Part shown: piece by piece, positions 1 through 11,200 of the stretch
Numbering within the stretch: the stretch's first letter is position 1
How the letters are laid out: each line of letters begins with the position of its first letter
Origin: Proteles cristata cristata
Taxonomy: Eukaryota; Chordata; Mammalia; Carnivora; Hyaenidae
NCBI GenBank assembly: GCA_017311185.1
Contig: JAESUZ010003487.1
Location: forward strand, 902,001 to 966,000
Reading direction: 5' to 3'
DNA: 64,000 nucleotides
Made by a program: the position numbers and the translations under genes
The notes under the pieces: model-generated
The model's input: only the letters and a program-made list of their open reading frames with translations
Database searches by the model: none
Told to the model about the DNA's origin: nothing

Positions 1-55
1 ATTTGATGCTTCAAAAATGTCTGATGACCAGTTGAACATACATATTAAAAAACAG
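1..55 (+). CDS. Coding exon (3rd from last visible) of an unrecognised gene
   Basis: The window opens inside an exon. Reading from base 2 gives 18 open codons (FDASKMSDDQLNIHIKKQ), ending exactly at a consensus donor, CAG|GTGAGT, so the exon leaves in phase 0. The left edge of the exon lies outside the window. It joins in frame to the exon at 4827 across a 4.77 kb intron, and then to the final exon at 5559. I do not recognise the protein. The assignment rests on the splice donor and on the joined reading frame staying open through three exons, not on homology. Confidence 0.6.
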
Positions 56-2326
56 GTGAGTTCAAGAGAAAGAAAAACTCACATTAAGAGGTCACTTTCC
101 CCTCACTCTTCGCTGTTCTGTCCTGCTTCATTCTTCTCTATTACTCATTCTGCTCTACATTAGCACATATTTATTTCTAAAAAATGCTCCATCCAGTATG
201 TGGTACGTGCAGAGCAAAGCACAATGGAACATGAGAGCCCTGAGGAGTTAAAGGGATGTGTGACCTTTTACTTCACTAAGTAAAATAAGTCTAATTGGGG
301 AGCGTACCAACTAAATATTCAGAGTTTAAAATATCAAAATCAACTTAGAACTATCCTTAAACTCTATGCTCTGTGATTAAGCGGTGTATTATGCAGAGGA
401 CTTGGTCCATGAAAGAACAAAAATACATAAACGGTTAAAATGTCAGATACAGAAAATAAAGTTATGGAAATGCTACATGGAAAACTTGGCATGTGAACCA
501 GATGTTGAAGGATGGGGTTTTGAGGAGCAGGGCGACTGGCCCAGAGAGGCAGGACCGACCCGCAGGAGCAGAGGGCTGAAGGCAGAGCCAGGAGACATGG
601 CTAAGGAAAGGGGAAGGGCCCCGGGCCTGAAGGGATGGCCCCTTAGAGCATATGAAGGTGGCTCAAGATGACAGAGTGCTTTATGGAAAAATAGCAAACA
701 ACGGAATACCTTAGCTTTGAAAGATAGGGCAGTAAAGGATGAAGTGCTCCAAGGTGTTTTGTTAGTGGGAAGTTGTCACCTCTCCCGAAGAACGGGAACA
801 AAATGAGAGTGGCGTTTAAGACGATCTAGGATTATCTGGACTTAGTGGGGAAAGTGGAGGCAGGAAGAGCTAACTGACCAGGTGTTACTGTATCAGGACT
901 CCAGATAGCTGGATGAGGAGAGGAAGAGAGATGAAAAAATCCTCTTCACAGACATGTCAGCAGTACTTCAGAACTGATAACTCCTGAAAAGATCAAGGAA
1001 AGTGAATAAAATGAACAATATAAGCAATAGCACTAGATGTCTGGGGGAGACCCCACTAAACTACAGTGTCAGTGCAGTTGATTTGAAAAGCACAGTTCTG
1101 TCTTAGATTTGATCTCTTCCCTGAAACACAACAGCACAAAGGCCTATAAAGGAAACAGGCAAAGCAAGTATTCCTGTGTTTCTGTTCCTTGTTTTGGATC
1201 ACAAAAGAGCCCTGACTGGAAAGCCAGGAAGCCTTCTTTTATTTCCCGAGTTGTCTTTTTAAGCAAATCTCTACCATCACTACAACTCTACACCTGCGGC
1301 CCCACAGAACCAGGGCAGAAGGGGACAGAGAGCAGCACATTTCACAGAGAGACGTTAGTCTTCTCTCAAAGTCATCTCAGACCTAAGTAGGGACAAAAAG
1401 GTCCCTGGGACAGCACATGCTGGGAGGGGTAACGGTTATTCAAGGACACAGGAGCTGTGAGGATGTTGAGGGGCTTAGAGCTGTTCAGTTTTGAACATTG
1501 GTGACCGCACTTCTGGCACAGGCTGGCAGCTGAGGACGCTCCGCAAGCATTTACGTTCGTGCTGCAAATCACAAAAGGAAATGCATGGAGTGCTCTGACC
1601 TTCAACGAGGAAACCCACCAGTTAGAGGAGGTGAAGGTGCTCCCCGAGCCCAGAGAAGCCCACCAAGGGGCTCTGCTGGCCACCCTCCCCAGGACCAGAT
1701 CGGAGAGAGGAAATCTGGCAGATCCTATGTAGAAAACGAATAAGGTTAAGACAAAACATATGCTTTATCTGTTGGCAAACACTAGGCTTGAATAAATCTT
1801 TTTCAATCAAGTTTAAGTAAATGATCACATGTGACCTCTGAAAAAGTGTATATTGCAAAGCAAAAGGAATATTGACCTTAAGACCGACGGGAAAAATGAA
1901 CCCTGGAAATTATAGAAACTTAAAGAAAACATCTAATTGGTATTGTTAATAAGTACAAGAAAACATGGCTTTTCTTGGAACTGGAACTAATATCTATCGT
2001 GTTAAATGTGGTAAGTGCTATAGAAACAGGGAAGCAAGACACAGAGTGTATTATTGTGGAGGAGGGGCCAAAAGCTTTCAACATCTCCCCATTTGTGGAT
2101 GTAAACCACTTAAATGCCACATATGAAAAAGCCTATGGTCTTAGAGAGCAAACTCTCACCAATGTGGTAATTACAATAAACCGTTCTAAATAAGAGACAC
2201 AAGGGTTATAAAAAAACGATAAATTTGGCAAACAAAAGTTGAAAATATGAGAAACTAAATATCAACTCAAGGTAAATCCATTAAATGAGACCGGGGACTG
2301 TATCTTTGAAATTATAGTTAAGATAT

Positions 2327-2550
2327 GGGGGCGCCTGGGTGGTTCAGTCATTAAGCATCTGACTTCAGCCTAGGTCATAATCTCACCGTTCTCAAGTTCG
2401 ACCCCCGGGATAGGGCTCTGTGCTGACAGATCAGAGCCTGGAGCCTGTTTCAGTCTCTGTCTCCCTCTGTCTCTGCCCCTTCCCCATTCTCTCTCTCCCT
2501 CCCTCCCTCTCTCCCTCTCCCAAAAATAAATATTAAAAAAAATTTTTTTT
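2327..2550 (+). repeat. SINEC (tRNA-derived carnivore SINE)
   Basis: It has the head GGGGGCGCCTGGGTGGTTCAG, a body with CTGTGCTGACAGATCAGAGCCTGGAGCC, a CT-rich tract and an A-rich tail after CAAAAATAAATA. The flanks AATTATAGTTAAGATAT (left) and AAATTACGGTCAAGATAG (right) look like a diverged target-site duplication. Confidence 0.9.
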
Positions 2551-3869
2551 AAATTACGGTCAAGATAGGTCGTGGACATTTTACACCAGATGGCATGGCA
2601 TGAAACATTGACAAGAACCCTTAGATGTGCGGTGTAGCCCTTTCAGTGCTCACCACTGTCTTCCTCCAGCGAAGCGCCGCCCCCACAGATGTGCCTTCAT
2701 ACCAGCCACACGGCGCATTTGTGCGCATTTTGTGTAATGCCCCAGGGGATGGACGAACGCTTTTCCTCTTATGTGGCCAGTGTCCGTCACAGTCCCTGAA
2801 CAGTGAACATCTGCTCACTTGAGTTTCTTCTTTAAACACTTTGCCACAACGGCAGACAGCTGGCCCTGTCTTGTCAGTGGAGGGGGGAGAAACGGGTATC
2901 CTGTCCAGCCCAGCTGCACGTGCGTCAAGCAGGACACAGGAGCCGGTTTTCAGTTTCCTGTACTAATGATGGTTTCTGTGTAGTGTAAGGATTCCAGATG
3001 CTTCTTAATCATGTCTCTCAATACGTCCAAAATGCACCTTAGGTGGAACTTCATACCAGCTTAGAGAAGAAGCTGCCACTGTGGTTCCTACGCAAAGTGG
3101 ATCAGAAATCCATCGTCGTGTATCCCAACAGACCCAGATGTTCGGGGTTATTAGTAAGTACATGTGGGAAATGCCAGCATGGAGGACGTGCTGCTGTTTG
3201 ACACTCATTCGTTGTGTTATCCTTAAGGGTACTCTTTTATGGACTTTGAGTCCCTGTGCCTGTGGAAAAGAAGTAATTGTGACTTAAAAAAGAAAAGTTC
3301 CCCACAGTGTGAAAGTGAAGGTCAGTGGGAGGGAGACATGTGAGCCCTGTGCTCCTTCTTCCCAGTGGCTAATTCACAACATCCATGTTAAACATGTACC
3401 ACATCCCTGTGAAAGCACATGGGTGGGTGGGTAGACCGCCGGTACCTTATAAGGATCTTTTGTACAGTACAGGTGTACCTTTCTTGTTTTCCCCAGTCAC
3501 CTATCACTTACATGCATGTGCAGATGTGTGTCTGTGTGAAAATATAGAGCACATATGTACGTACACACATTCAGATACATATATGCACAAATGCGCACAT
3601 GGAGAGTGTATGTAATAGAAAATATAGTAGATGTCAAAGACTAAGCAGTGCCACTGCATCATAATGGCAAAGGGACCGTATTAAGAGTGAGAAGTACTAG
3701 ATGCTAATCCTGATCATGCCTGGGCTTTCTCCTATTTCTACAAATATTCTGAGTTCTTCGCATGTTAATTTTCCATTTTGTAGTCCTACAATGATAAAGT
3801 TGATTTGGATATTGGCCTAGGCCTTCTTCTAACTACATCATTTCCTTGTATAATTTCGTTCATATCCAT

Positions 3870-4330
3870 GTTTGCAACTACTCCTGAAACACAGAAGGCT
3901 CACAATTCCATTCTTCCTGGAGCCCTCCGAGTTCCAGGCTCCTATGTCCAACTGTTTGTCTGGCATCTTCACTGGTAGGTGTCCAAGGTACCTCAAGTTC
4001 AGCGTATTTGAAATAAACTCATACAAAAGGAACTCAGTTTACACACCTCCCATGTTTCATTCTCCCTGCAGGGAAAGAATGACAAAGCCTCTTCCCTCTC
4101 CAAAGTTTCTTATTTCATTTAACGTCAACACCATTCATTCGCTGGTGCAAGATGTCATCCTTGCCTTCTCCTCGCCCCTCACGCCCAGCCCCTCCATGCT
4201 CGGTTGATTAGGTTTCCCAGGTGGCCTGTGCGGGCTGCGGTCTTCTCTTGCCTAGACTCCTAGGATGGCCTCATTCATTCCTGGTTGTTTCACATCCACT
4301 CTTAACCCTGTCCAGTCTACCAGTGGTTGA
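3870..4330 (+). repeat. L2-like LINE fragment
   Basis: The text resembles the L2 ORF2 C-terminal region: clipped phrases for a lost protein, including CTCAAGTTCAGCGTATTTGAAA and a later GATGTCATCCTTGCCTTCTCC. Divergence is high and the edges are approximate. This explains the 111-codon open frame at 3872-4207. Confidence 0.5.
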
Positions 4331-4826
4331 GAAAACATTAAATTTAAAAAATACATACTATATTAAAATTTAAAAATTAAAATATTTAAAAAATACATAT
4401 TAAAATGGCATTTCAGAAATTTCCTCATGGGAAACTCAGTTGTGGTGGATAATGGTGCGGAGCAGTTTTAGAGAAAGAACAGCTAATCCTGCATGGAATA
4501 CCACCACTGATGGGCATTTTTCATGAGAAAATAGAAAATGATTCAGTTTTACCTTTTCGTAAATAATCCCCCACTCCAATTTTCTCCTTCTTCTAGATCA
4601 TCTATATACATCTTATACTTTCCTTTATTATATGTGTGACTTTGTTGTATAGCTCTATACACGTGTGCTTCTCTCCACAGACTGAGCACCTTGAGGGCCA
4701 TCACGGTGTCTGAGAATACCTGCGATGTGATCATACCTGGCTCAGTAGCTGAATCGTGGTGCACGTGCAAGAAATGGTTCCTGAGTTGAGTTCAACCTGA
4801 GTAATTATTAATCTTTTATCCCACAG

Positions 4827-4924
4827 GGTGTATTTAATTTTATTTTTTATACCCAAGAAGAGAGACAGGAAATTCCAAATGTTGACCCATCTCTGGAAAC
4901 AGAAATATTAAAGCAGAAATACCG
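4827..4924 (+). CDS. Penultimate coding exon of the unrecognised gene
   Basis: The exon is bounded by TTATCCCACAG| and |GTATGT. Its 98 bp read, in the phase set by the upstream exon, GVFNFIFYTQEERQEIPNVD and then PSLETEILKQKYR without a stop. It ends after two bases of a codon (CG), and the next exon supplies the third base to make Arg. The second half (from PSLETEILKQKY) starts the helical, coiled-coil-like part of the tail. The reading frame, donor and acceptor all agree, so a real exon is likely although the protein family was not recognised. Confidence 0.65.
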
Positions 4925-5558
4925 GTATGTATTTTTCCTTTTATCTGTATTTGAGAAACTTAACCTTACACCATACATCATTATTTGAAGTTTTTTGTTG
5001 TCTATTTGTGTTTATTTCACTTATTAAGTCATACTTTAATGGACTTATGTCATAGTATATTGAGAATCATTTGAAAGTCATTTATAGACCCAACACCTTG
5101 CTGCAATTCACCAATCAGTTTTGCCGATTAGTGTCTTAAACTGCATTCCCATGAGCCATCTGAACTGATATATCAAAGCTTTGAAAGATTTGAGAGTTCC
5201 AGGAGAAGCTGTATAGTACAGTGGTTAAGCATGAGGGCTTTACAGTTAGTTGACCTGAGCCTAAGGCCCTATATAACTACTTACTAATGCTCTGACCAGG
5301 GCAAAGCAACTTCATCTTTCTGTGCAACAGTGTTTTAATCTTTAAAATGGGAGCAAAAACAAACTAGCTGAGAAGTAACAGTGCAACCTTAGAAAGAACA
5401 CTTACACTTAAAAAATATGTATTGCATAGAAAGATGAGTACCAGAATGCTGTGACCTGAGCACAGCTCATCTGTGCTTCTGGTAACCCGGGCCTTCCTGC
5501 ACTCCGAGCCTGGAAAGCTAACTGAAAACAAATTCATGAAACCTGTATATCCTTTTAG
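4925..5558 (+). other. Last intron of the 5' gene
   Basis: The 634 bp intron starts GTATGT and ends CCTTTTAG. A plus-strand MIR lies inside it at about 5205-5362. Confidence 0.6.
5205..5362 (+). repeat. MIR SINE fragment
   Basis: The text GTATAGTACAGTGGTTAAGCATGAGGGC, followed by a CAACTTCATCTTTCTGTGC region and AAAATGGGAGC, follows the order of the MIR core and 3' half. Confidence 0.7.
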
Positions 5559-5763
5559 GCTGAAGGATCTCACTTCTCTTCTGGAGAAACAGCATGAGCT
5601 TATTAAACTCATCATTCAGAAGATGGAAATCATCTCTGAGACAGAGGATGAAGACAGCCATAGTTCTTTTCAAGACAGGTTTAAAAAAGAGCAGTTAGAA
5701 CAAAGGAATAGCAAGTGGAATACTGTGTTGAAAGCAGTAAAGGCAAAAACAGACTGCGCTTAG
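5559..5763 (+). CDS. Terminal coding exon, coiled-coil protein of unknown identity
   Basis: The acceptor CCTTTTAG precedes the exon, and the split Arg codon from the previous exon restores the frame. The exon encodes about 67 residues, starting LKDLTSLLEKQHELIKLIIQ and ending KAVKAKTDCA, then TAG at 5761-5763. The first 25 residues have leucine and isoleucine spaced as in a coiled coil. An acidic, serine-containing stretch follows (SETEDEDSHSS), then a basic, glutamine-rich tail. No catalytic motif, signal peptide or membrane segment is visible. Together the three exons give about 118 C-terminal residues. I could not name the family, and a search of the joined tail against mammalian proteomes would settle it. 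The open frame extends upstream to 5473, but that part is intronic because the acceptor at 5558 and the upstream phase fit exactly. Confidence 0.7.
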
Positions 5764-6170
5764 CCTTAGCCTGCAATGGGGCTTCCTGGGGTCAGGGGTG
5801 GGGGGGTGTGCATGACCCTATTGGGTCTAATTTCCAGTTTGGAAGGAGTGACAAAAAAAGTAGACATAGAATTCTGATTTCACGACTTGTGAAATGGTTT
5901 CTGCATTCCTCGTAAAAGTAAACTACAGCTTTCTCCCTATTCATATTTTATGCCAGTTATCACGTATAGAGACTGTCCTTGGTAATAAGTTCAAGTTGCA
6001 CTTCACTCATTATTTGAATGGGGAGAAAATTAATTTGCTAGAATACAAATTTTAATGATAAGGAGTACATGTAACTGTTAAATGTAACGCAAATGTCAAC
6101 ACTGGATTCCTGCTTGATAATTGTATAACATGTAGTACATCAGATAATAAAGTATTATATTAGGTTATAT
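5764..6170 (+). other. 3' UTR with poly(A) signal
   Basis: About 400 bp lie between the stop codon and AATAAA at 6146-6151. A GT/T-rich downstream element (TATGTGTTTTTTATGTTGG, about 6179-6197) follows, so cleavage is expected around 6165-6178. The sequence is AT-rich and no repeat was recognised in it. Confidence 0.6.
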
Positions 6171-6373
6171 CATTCAGGTATGTGTTTTTTATGTTGGAAG
6201 AACCTGTGTGTGGAACCCTGTGTCCTCTGTTCCAACTATACTCAGTTGACACACCCTTCTTCTTGCTCCTGGCAAACCTGATGTCACTCTGAGTTAGGAT
6301 TCAAATTAATAGACCTTATGATATGCATGAGTTGTTTTTTCTTTACTATAGATACATAAATAACATCTACTAT

Positions 6374-6495
6374 CTATATTTTTGGTTTGCTAATAATCAA
6401 ATAACCATAATGAATGTAAAGCTTATATAGTCACCTATATTTTTGGTTTGCTAATAATCAAATTATCATAATGAAGGCAAACCTTATATAGTCAC
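6374..6495. repeat. Tandem duplication, two 61 bp units
   Basis: Unit 1 (6374-6434) and unit 2 (6435-6495) both start CTATATTTTTGGTTTGCTAA and end CTTATATAGTCAC. They differ at only a few positions (for example ATAACC/ATTATC and GAATGTAAAG/GAAGGCAAAC). They abut directly. Confidence 0.95.
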
Positions 6496-6574
6496 CTCAC
6501 TGAGAATTGCTTTTTCCTGCAATTAGTGATTTGTAAAAATGCTTCCATCACATATGGAACCAGAAGCACACTAC

Positions 6575-7513
6575 AAAAAAAAAAAAAACCCCACAAAACT
6601 ATAGTCCAATTATCTCTGATGAACATAGATGCAAAAATCCTCAGCAAAGTGTTAGCAAATGGAACCCAACAATACATTTCTTAAAAATCAAGTGGTACAC
6701 TTGATGTACCACTATCAGGTGGGATTTATTGCCAGGATGCAAGAGTGGTTCAATATTTGCAAAACAATCAACATGATATGTCACATCAATAAGAGAACAG
6801 ATAAAAATCATATGATCATTTCAATAGGTGCCAAAAAAGCATTAGACAGTCTTCTGCAAGGTAGGTCTAGAGGGAACCTATCTCAACATCATAAAGGTCT
6901 TCTATGAAAAATCCAGTCAACATCATACTCAATGGTAAGAAACTGAGAGCTTTTCCCTTAAGGTCAGGAATAAGGCAAAGATGTCCACTCTCACCACTTT
7001 TACTCAACATAGTACTGGAAATCCTAGCCACAGCAATTATTCTACATACAGAAATAGAAGGCATCCAAGACAGTAAGGAAGAAATATAACTCTCATTATT
7101 TGCAGATTATATGATACTATATGTAGGAAGCTCTAAAGATTCTACCAAAAGATTACTAGAACTGATAAGTCAGTAAAGTTACAGGATACAAAATAAATTT
7201 ACAGAAATCTGTTGCATTCCTATACACTAATAAGCAGCAGAAAGTGAAATTAAGAAAATAATCCCATTATAATTGCACCAAAAACAATAAAATATCTAGG
7301 AATAAACTTAACCAAAGAGGTAAAAGACTTGTACTCTGGGAACTCTAAAACATTGATAAAAGAAATTCAAGACCATGCAAAAAAAAAAAAAAAATAGGCA
7401 TTCCATGTTCATGGAATAGAAGAACAATTATGGTTAAAATGTCCATACTACCCAAGGCAATCTACAGGCATAATGCAATCCCTATCAAAAAACCAATAAC
7501 ATTTATTTTTCAC
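6575..7513 (+). mobile_element. Old 5'-truncated L1, left half (ORF2 reverse transcriptase region)
   Basis: Broken plus-strand translations such as VGFIARMQEWFNICKTINM, HINKRTDKNHMIISIGAKKA and [20 protein letters not shown] are L1 ORF2 reverse transcriptase text (fingers/palm). Many stops and frameshifts are present, and an internal A14 run interrupts it near 7380. It stops abruptly at 7513 and resumes at 15001 in the same orientation and at the same place in ORF2, so it was split by the later insertion. The left end near 6570 follows an A-run and is approximate. Confidence 0.9.
7492..7513. repeat. Left target-site duplication of the 7.5 kb insertion
   Basis: This copy reads ACCAATAACATTT, then ATT, then TTTCAC. 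The right copy at 14982-15000 is the same but lacks the 3-base ATT. Both copies lie exactly at the break in the old plus-strand L1. Confidence 0.85.
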
Positions 7514-8078
7514 TTTTTAAAAAACAGCTTTATTGAGATATAATTCATGTATTATAAAATTCACCCATTTAAGTGTCAAATTCAATGGATTTTATATTCA
7601 CAAAGATGTGCAATCATCATCACAATCTATTCTGAAACATTTTCATCACCCCACAAAGAAACCTGATACCCATTAGCAGTCCCTCCCCATCTTCCCCTTC
7701 CCTTAACCCTTGCCAACCATTACTTTGTTTTCTGTCTCTATGAATTTGCCTATTCTGGACATTTCATATAAGTGGACACATACAACATATGGTCTTTTGT
7801 GTTTTCCTTCACTTAGCATAGTATTTTCATGGCTCATCCATGGTGTAACATATATCAGTACTAGATTTCTTTTTATGGTTGCATAATAATCCATTGTATG
7901 GATATAATGTTGCTTATCAATTTACCTGTTGATAGGAATTTAGCTTATTTTTACGTTTTGGCCATTACTAATAATGTTGCTATGCACATTTATGTACAAG
8001 TATTTCTGTGCATGTATGTTTTCATTTTTCTTGGGTATATACCTAGCAATGGCATTGCTGGCTCATATAGCAACTCTG
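7514..8078 (-). mobile_element. 3'-transduced segment: tail of an older L1 with its own poly(A) signal
   Basis: On the minus strand this is the end of an old L1. ORF2 text (LLGIYPRK at 8031-8054, then MDYYATIKRN at 7865-7894) leads into a 3' UTR that ends CTCAATAAAGCTG and an A-rich tail (7514-7540). It lies immediately 3' of the young L1's own poly(A) (T-run 8079-8098 on the plus strand), in the same orientation. The segment and the young L1 share one pair of target duplications (7492-7513, 14982-15000). I therefore infer read-through of the L1 poly(A) signal and use of the AATAAA belonging to an older L1 at the source locus. Confidence 0.75.
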
Positions 8079-8295
8079 TTTTTTTGTTTTGTTTTTTTAC
8101 AAATAGTTTATTGTCAAATTAGTTTCCACATAACACCCAGTGCTCATCCCCACGAGTGCCCTCCTCTATGCCCATCCCCCCTCCCCCCTACATCCATCAG
8201 TTCTCAGTTATTGTCAGCATTCAAGAGTCTCTCATGGTTTGCCTCTCTCCCTTTCCCCCACCATTTCCGCCCTTCTTCTCCCCCTTGGTCCTCTG

Positions 8296-11200
8296 TTAAG
8301 TTCCTCCTAATCCTCCCATACGTGCACACATATGATATTTGTCCTTCTCTGCCTGACTTATTTCGCTCAGCATAACACCCTCAAGGTCCATCCATGTTGC
8401 TACACATGGCCAGATTTCATTGTTTCTCATTGCCATGTAGTATTCCATGGTATAGATAAACCACATCTTCTTGATCCATTCATCTGTTGATGGACACTTA
8501 GGCTCTTTCCATGTTTTAGCTATTGTGGAGAGTGCTGCTATGAACATTGGGGTACATGTGCTCCTATGCATCAGCATTTCTGTATCCCTTGGGTAAATTC
8601 CTAGCAGTGCTATTGCTGGGTCATAGGGAGTTCTATTGTTAGTTTCCTTGAGGAACCTCCACACTGTTTTCCAGAGGGGCTGTACCAGTTTACATTCCCA
8701 CCAACAGTGTAGGAGGGTGCCCGTTTCTCCACATCCTCGCCAGCATCTAGAGTCCTCTGATTGGCTCATTTTAGCCACTCTGACTGGCGTGAGGTGGTAT
8801 CTCAGTGTGGTTTTGATTTGTATTTCCCTGATGAGGAGCGATGCTGAGCATCGCTTCATGTGTCTGTTGGCCATCTGGATGTCCTCTTTGGAGAAGTGTC
8901 TGTTCATATCTTCTGCCCATTTCTTCACTGGGTTGTTTGTTTTTTGGGCGTGTAGTTTGGTGAGTTCCTTATAGATTCTGGATATTAACCCTTTATCTGA
9001 TCTGTCATTTGCAACTATCTTTTCCCATTCCGTTGGTTTCCTATTAGTTTTGTGGGTTGTTTCCTTGGCTGTGCAGAAGCTTTTAATCTTGATGAGGTCC
9101 CAACAGTTTATTTTGGCTCTTGATTCCCTTGCTTTTGGGTATGTGTCAAGTAAGAAGTTGCTGCGGTGGAGGTCAAGGAGGTTGTTTCCTGCTTTCTCCT
9201 CTAGGGTGTTGATAGTTTTCTGTCTCACGTTCAGGTCCATGATCCATTTTGAGTTTATTTTTGTGCATGGTGTGAGAAAATGATCTAGTTTCATTCTTCT
9301 GCATGTTGCTGTCCAGTTCTCCCACCACCATCTGTTTAAAAGGCTGTCTTTTTTCCATTGGATATTCTTTCCAGCTTTGTCAAAGATTAGTTGGCTGTAT
9401 ACTTTTGGATCCACTTCTGAGTTCTCAATTCTGTTCCATTGGTCTATGTGTCTGTTTTTGTGCCAGTACCATACTGTCTTGATGATGACAGCTTTGTAGT
9501 AGAGGCTAAAGTCTGGGATGGTGATCCCTCCCGTTTTGGTTTTATTTTTCATGATTACTCTGGCTATTCGGGGTCTTTTGTGGTTCCATACAAATTTTTG
9601 GATAGTTTGTTCTAGTTTTGAGAAGTATGCTGGTGCAATTTTGATTGGAATTGCATTGAATGTGTAGAGTGCCTTAGGTCGTAATGACATCTTAACTATA
9701 TTTATTCTTCCTATCCGTGAGCATGGAATGTTTTCCATTTCTTTGTGTCTTCTTCAATTTCCTTCGTAAGTTTTCTATAGTTTTCCTCATACAGATCTCT
9801 TGTATCCTTGGTTAGGTATATTCCGAGGTATTTTATGGTTTTTTGTGCAATTGTGAATGGGGTCAGTTTCTTGATTTCTCTTTCTGTGGCTTCATTGTTG
9901 GTGTATAAAAATGCAACCGATTTCTGTACATTGATTTTGTACCCTGCAACTTGGCTGAATTCTTGGATCAGTTCTAGTAGGCTTCTGGTGGAGTCTGTCG
10001 GGTTGTCTATTTAGAGTATCATGTCATCTACGAAGAGGGAAAGTTTGACTTCCTCTTTGCCAATTCTGATGCCTTTGATTTCCTTTTGGTGTCTGATGGC
10101 TGATGCTAGGACTTCCAGCACTATGTTAAACAGCAGTGGTGAGAGTGGGCATCCCTGTCGTGTTCCTGATCTCAGGGAGAAAGCTCTGAGTTTTTCCCCG
10201 TTGAGGATGATGTTAGCTGAAGGCTTCTCATAGATGGGTTTGATGATGTTTAAGTAGGTTCCTTCTATCCCAACTTTCTCGAGAGTCTTTATTAAGAAGG
10301 GATGCTGTATTTTGTCAAATGCTTTTTCTGCATCTATTGACAGGATCATATGGTTTTTATCTTCTCTTTTATTGATATGATGGATCACATTGATTTGCGA
10401 ATGTTAAACCAGCCCTGTAACCTAGGAATGAATCCCACTTGTTCTTGGTGGATGATTCTTTTTATATGCTTTTGGATTCGATTTGCAAGGATCTTGTTGA
10501 GAATTTTTGCATCCGTATTCATCAAGGATATTGGCCTGTAGTTCTCTTTTTTTGCTGGATCTCTGTCTGGCTTGGGAATCAGAGTGATGCTGGCTTCATA
10601 AAATGAGTCTGGGAGTTTTCCTTCAATTTCTATTTTTGGAATAGCTTGAGAAGAATTGGGATTAATTCTGTTTTAAAAGTCTGGTAGAATTCCCCAGGGA
10701 AGCCATCAGGTCCAGGGCTCTTATTTGTTGGGAGATTTTTGATCACTGATTCAATTTCTTCACTCGTTTTGGGTCTGTTCAGGTTTTCTATTTCTTCCCA
10801 TGTGAATTTTGGTAGTGAGTGTGTGTTTAGGAATTTGTCTATTTCTTCTAAGTTGTCCAATTTGTTGGCATATAATTTTTCATAGTATTCCCTGATAATT
10901 GCTTGTATTTCTGAGGGGTTGGTTGTAATAAGTCCATTTTCATTCATAATTTTGTCTATTTGGGTGCTCTCTCTTTTCTTTTGGATAAGTCTGGCTAGAG
11001 GTTTGTCAATTTTGTTTACTTTTTCAAAAAACCAACTCTTGGTTTCATTAATCTGTTCAATTGTTTCTTTGGTCTCTGTTGTTTATTTCTGCTCTAATTT
11101 TTACTCTTTCTCTTCTTCTGCTGGGTTTAGGGCATTCTTGTTGCTCTGCCTCTAGTTCCTTTAGGTAAGCTGTTAGATTTTGGACTTGCGCTTTTTCTAA

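Larger units (their letters stand above)
56..4826 (+). other. Intron of the 5' gene
   Basis: The intron starts GTGAGT and ends TTTATCCCACAG, a good polypyrimidine acceptor. It contains one SINEC at 2327, an L2-like stretch near 3870-4330 and an AT-rich run of repeated ATTTAAAAAATACATA-type words near 4340-4405. Several short open frames occur in it (for example 1975-2193), but none has flanking splice signals and a continuing frame that I would defend. Confidence 0.5.

Noticed and set aside
1975..2193. 72-codon frame inside the first intron
   Set aside because: No acceptor or donor in the phase needed to join the flanking exons.
8079..8300. Idea that the young L1 inserted into an older minus-strand L1 already present here
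   Set aside because: The flanks at 8078 and 14982 share no duplication, whereas 7492-7513 and 14982-15000 do.
8636..9283. Plus-strand open frames of 77-112 codons
   Set aside because: They are antisense to the long, legible L1 ORF2 C-terminal segment.
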